A DNA stretch of 8,340 bases, from the NCBI GenBank assembly GCA_023300365.1, contig JALZWD010000364.1, forward strand, positions 1-8,340. Direction: 5' to 3'. Under the pieces are notes generated by a model. That model was given only the letters and a program-made list of their open reading frames with translations, made no database searches and had not been told where the DNA came from. The position numbers were made by a program, and so were the translations under genes. The stretch comes from Flavimaricola sp. GTDB taxonomy: Bacteria; Pseudomonadota; Alphaproteobacteria; Rhodobacterales; Rhodobacteraceae. The first letter of the stretch is position 1; each line of letters opens with the position of its first letter. This document shows, piece after piece, positions 7,170 to 8,340 of this stretch.

Positions 7170-7960
7170 GCGCCCCGACTGCCTCGCCGATTGATCGCCT
7201 TCACCAATTGTTCGGGCCGCCGTTCCTCGGCCGCCTCAAACAATGAGAACGTCTGGTTCACATAGTTCACCGCACCCGAAATCATCTTCATATATTCGGT
7301 CAGCTCTGGGGTCACTTCGGCCTCAACCATCGCCACCGACCGTTCCTGCGGGGTGGTCTCAAAGGTAACGTAAAACAACGGATCACCGCGGTTGATCTTG
7401 AGCGGCTTGGTTGTGTCGTGCCATTCAAACGCAAACATCAACGGACGTGGCCAAACATTGATTGGGAAACGCCCGCCAAAGATCGTGCCGGGCCACGGCT
7501 CTTTGTTGTAATGCATAAACGGCGCAAGCTGTGTCATGTAAACTGGCTCGTCGCTGATAAACGTATAGGGCAGGGAAAGCTGAAGCGTTGGCACATCGGG
7601 TAGGCGCCATTCAACCTCGTTGGTCAGGTGCAGTTTGTCGCCAAGTTTGCTTGCCCGAATGCTTGACGCTTCGCCTGACAAATTGCGCAACGCGGCCTTG
7701 CCTTTGTCATCGCGCACAAAACCCACGTTGATATCGAACGGGCATTTGACCATGAAATGTCGGCTTTCAAGGTTGATAACCGCCGGGCACCGCGAGGCCG
7801 ATTTCGCGTGCTTTTTGTTGAGGTCAACCGACCGCACCCGCTCAGGGGCATCATAGATCACGCCTCCTGTTACCTCGTTCAAAAACCAGCCAACAGTCAC
7901 CGGGCCGCTGCCGGCCTTACCCGTGTCGCGGGTGTCTTCAAAACTAACCGAGAGTTTCAT
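7166..7960 (-). CDS. Unrecognised 264-residue protein, remote DUF6065-like pattern
   Basis: The function is not recognised. The protein is soluble-looking, rich in beta-type and aromatic segments, with no signal peptide or membrane helix. Marked stretches are GWFLNEVTGGVIYDAP near the N-terminus, HFMVKCPFDINVGF, then TIFGGRFPINVWPRPLMFAF and INRGDPLFYVTFET in the C-terminal half. The order (a CPFDI-like segment, a W/F-rich centre, then RGDPLFYV) faintly resembles DUF6065 proteins, but this is from memory. I chose ATG at 7960 (MKLSVSF) because GAGG lies 8 nt before it. An in-frame ATG at 7978 would overlap the upstream stop by 8 nt but has no ribosome binding site, and a start at 8008 is less likely still. 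It overlaps the TPR-glycosyltransferase gene by 4 nt, so it probably serves the same pathway. Confidence 0.8.
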   Translation of the reverse strand: MKLSVSFEDTRDTGKAGSGPVTVGWFLNEVTGGVIYDAPERVRSVDLNKKHAKSASRCPAVINLESRHFMVKCPFDINVGFVRDDKGKAALRNLSGEASSIRASKLGDKLHLTNEVEWRLPDVPTLQLSLPYTFISDEPVYMTQLAPFMHYNKEPWPGTIFGGRFPINVWPRPLMFAFEWHDTTKPLKINRGDPLFYVTFETTPQERSVAMVEAEVTPELTEYMKMISGAVNYVNQTFSLFEAAEERRPEQLVKAINRRGSRGA

Positions 7961-7968
7961 ATCAGAGG

Positions 7969-7972
7969 CCTC
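7969..7972 (-). promoter_or_regulatory. Ribosome binding site deciding the start at 7960
   Basis: The minus strand reads GAGG 8 nt before ATG 7960. It overlaps the stop codon of the upstream gene. No comparable site precedes the alternative starts at 7978 or 8008. Confidence 0.5.
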
Positions 7973-8340
7973 ATTCATTGTTCTTGGCGCGTAGGGCGGG
8001 CGGCACAAGCCGCACGATGTCGCTTTTGGCCAGTATCAGCACCGCGGCGGCCACGCGCGTCAATGGTTGATCGGTGCCAAGGGCTATCTGACGGATAGAT
8101 GCGGGGCCATGCGTGGCAAGCCAGCCGCAGAATACGTCCAATTGCGCGGCGTCGATCACATGTCGACGATATAAATCCCGCCCCGACAACCTATTCATCA
8201 ATGCGTAATCCGAGGGTTTTACGGGCCGCGCGAGTGTCACCACGTCATCCACACCAACCGTTCCAGAGGGATAGCCTGCATAAAGGGCAAAGGGATCGAT
8301 CTCATATGGGTTGCTGGGTTTTGCGGGAGATTTGGCGGCC
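7971..8340 (-). CDS. Unrecognised protein, C-terminal 122 residues (5' end beyond right edge)
   Basis: The frame is open from the right edge to TGA at 7971-7973, giving 122 residues. A GTG at 8252 could start a 93-residue protein, but the frame continues upstream without a stop, in protein-like sequence (PYEIDPFALYAGYPSG), and no ribosome binding site is evident. This is therefore probably the tail of a larger protein. The visible part has an Ala/Pro/Lys-rich linker at the edge, then a charged segment MNRLSGRDLYRRHVIDAAQL. The last 55 residues (CGWLATHGPASIRQIA ... ILAKSDIVRLVPPA) look like a winged-helix fold. Such tails occur in several enzyme families as well as regulators, so no function is assigned. 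It leads the tightly packed block that follows. Confidence 0.75.
   Translation of the reverse strand, partial: AAKSPAKPSNPYEIDPFALYAGYPSGTVGVDDVVTLARPVKPSDYALMNRLSGRDLYRRHVIDAAQLDVFCGWLATHGPASIRQIALGTDQPLTRVAAAVLILAKSDIVRLVPPALRAKNNE

Noticed and set aside
6399..7265. Plus-strand open frame opposite the TPR-glycosyltransferase gene (288 codons), and a similar one at 4634-5410 opposite the methyltransferase
   Set aside because: Both mirror well-supported minus-strand genes, contain no recognisable domain and have no ribosome binding site in a gene gap; they are shadows.

Overview
The window reads as a flagellar gene cluster of an alphaproteobacterium, most likely a Rhodobacteraceae (Roseobacter-group) member. 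This rests on the MotB N-terminus type, the short divergent FlgE/FlgK/FlgL proteins, the motB-flgE-flgK-flgL order, the moderately high GC, and a CtrA-like site. No species can be named from the sequence. All nine genes lie on the minus strand, so transcription runs from the right edge to the left edge.

Right half (about 8340 to 4622): five tightly packed genes. First comes the 3' part of an unrecognised gene that enters from the right edge. Next is an unrecognised 264-residue protein with a remote DUF6065-like look, then a TPR protein with a C-terminal GT9/GT41-like glycosyltransferase domain. The last two are a small DUF6165-type protein and an FkbM-type SAM-dependent methyltransferase. Junctions are 10, -4, -1 and -1 nt, so the block is almost certainly one translationally coupled operon. 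A glycosyltransferase plus a methyltransferase beside hook and filament genes suggests modification of flagellin or another surface glycan or protein. That role is inferred from context.

Left half (4540 to 1): motB (stator protein), flgE (hook), flgK and flgL (hook-filament junction proteins 1 and 3; flgL runs off the left edge). The 123-bp gap between motB and flgE holds a near-match to the CtrA site, so flgE-flgK-flgL probably has its own promoter. flgK and flgL follow with gaps of 24 and 2 nt and strong ribosome binding sites. The 81-bp gap before motB contains an inverted repeat that overlaps the motB ribosome binding site. The motB product lacks the usual Asp of the OmpA-type peptidoglycan-binding motif.

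No tRNA, rRNA, insertion sequence, CRISPR array or convincing intrinsic terminator was seen. No stretch over 300 bases lacks a gene. The strongest candidate for something under-described is the coupled five-gene modification block; the rest is a fairly ordinary flagellar region.
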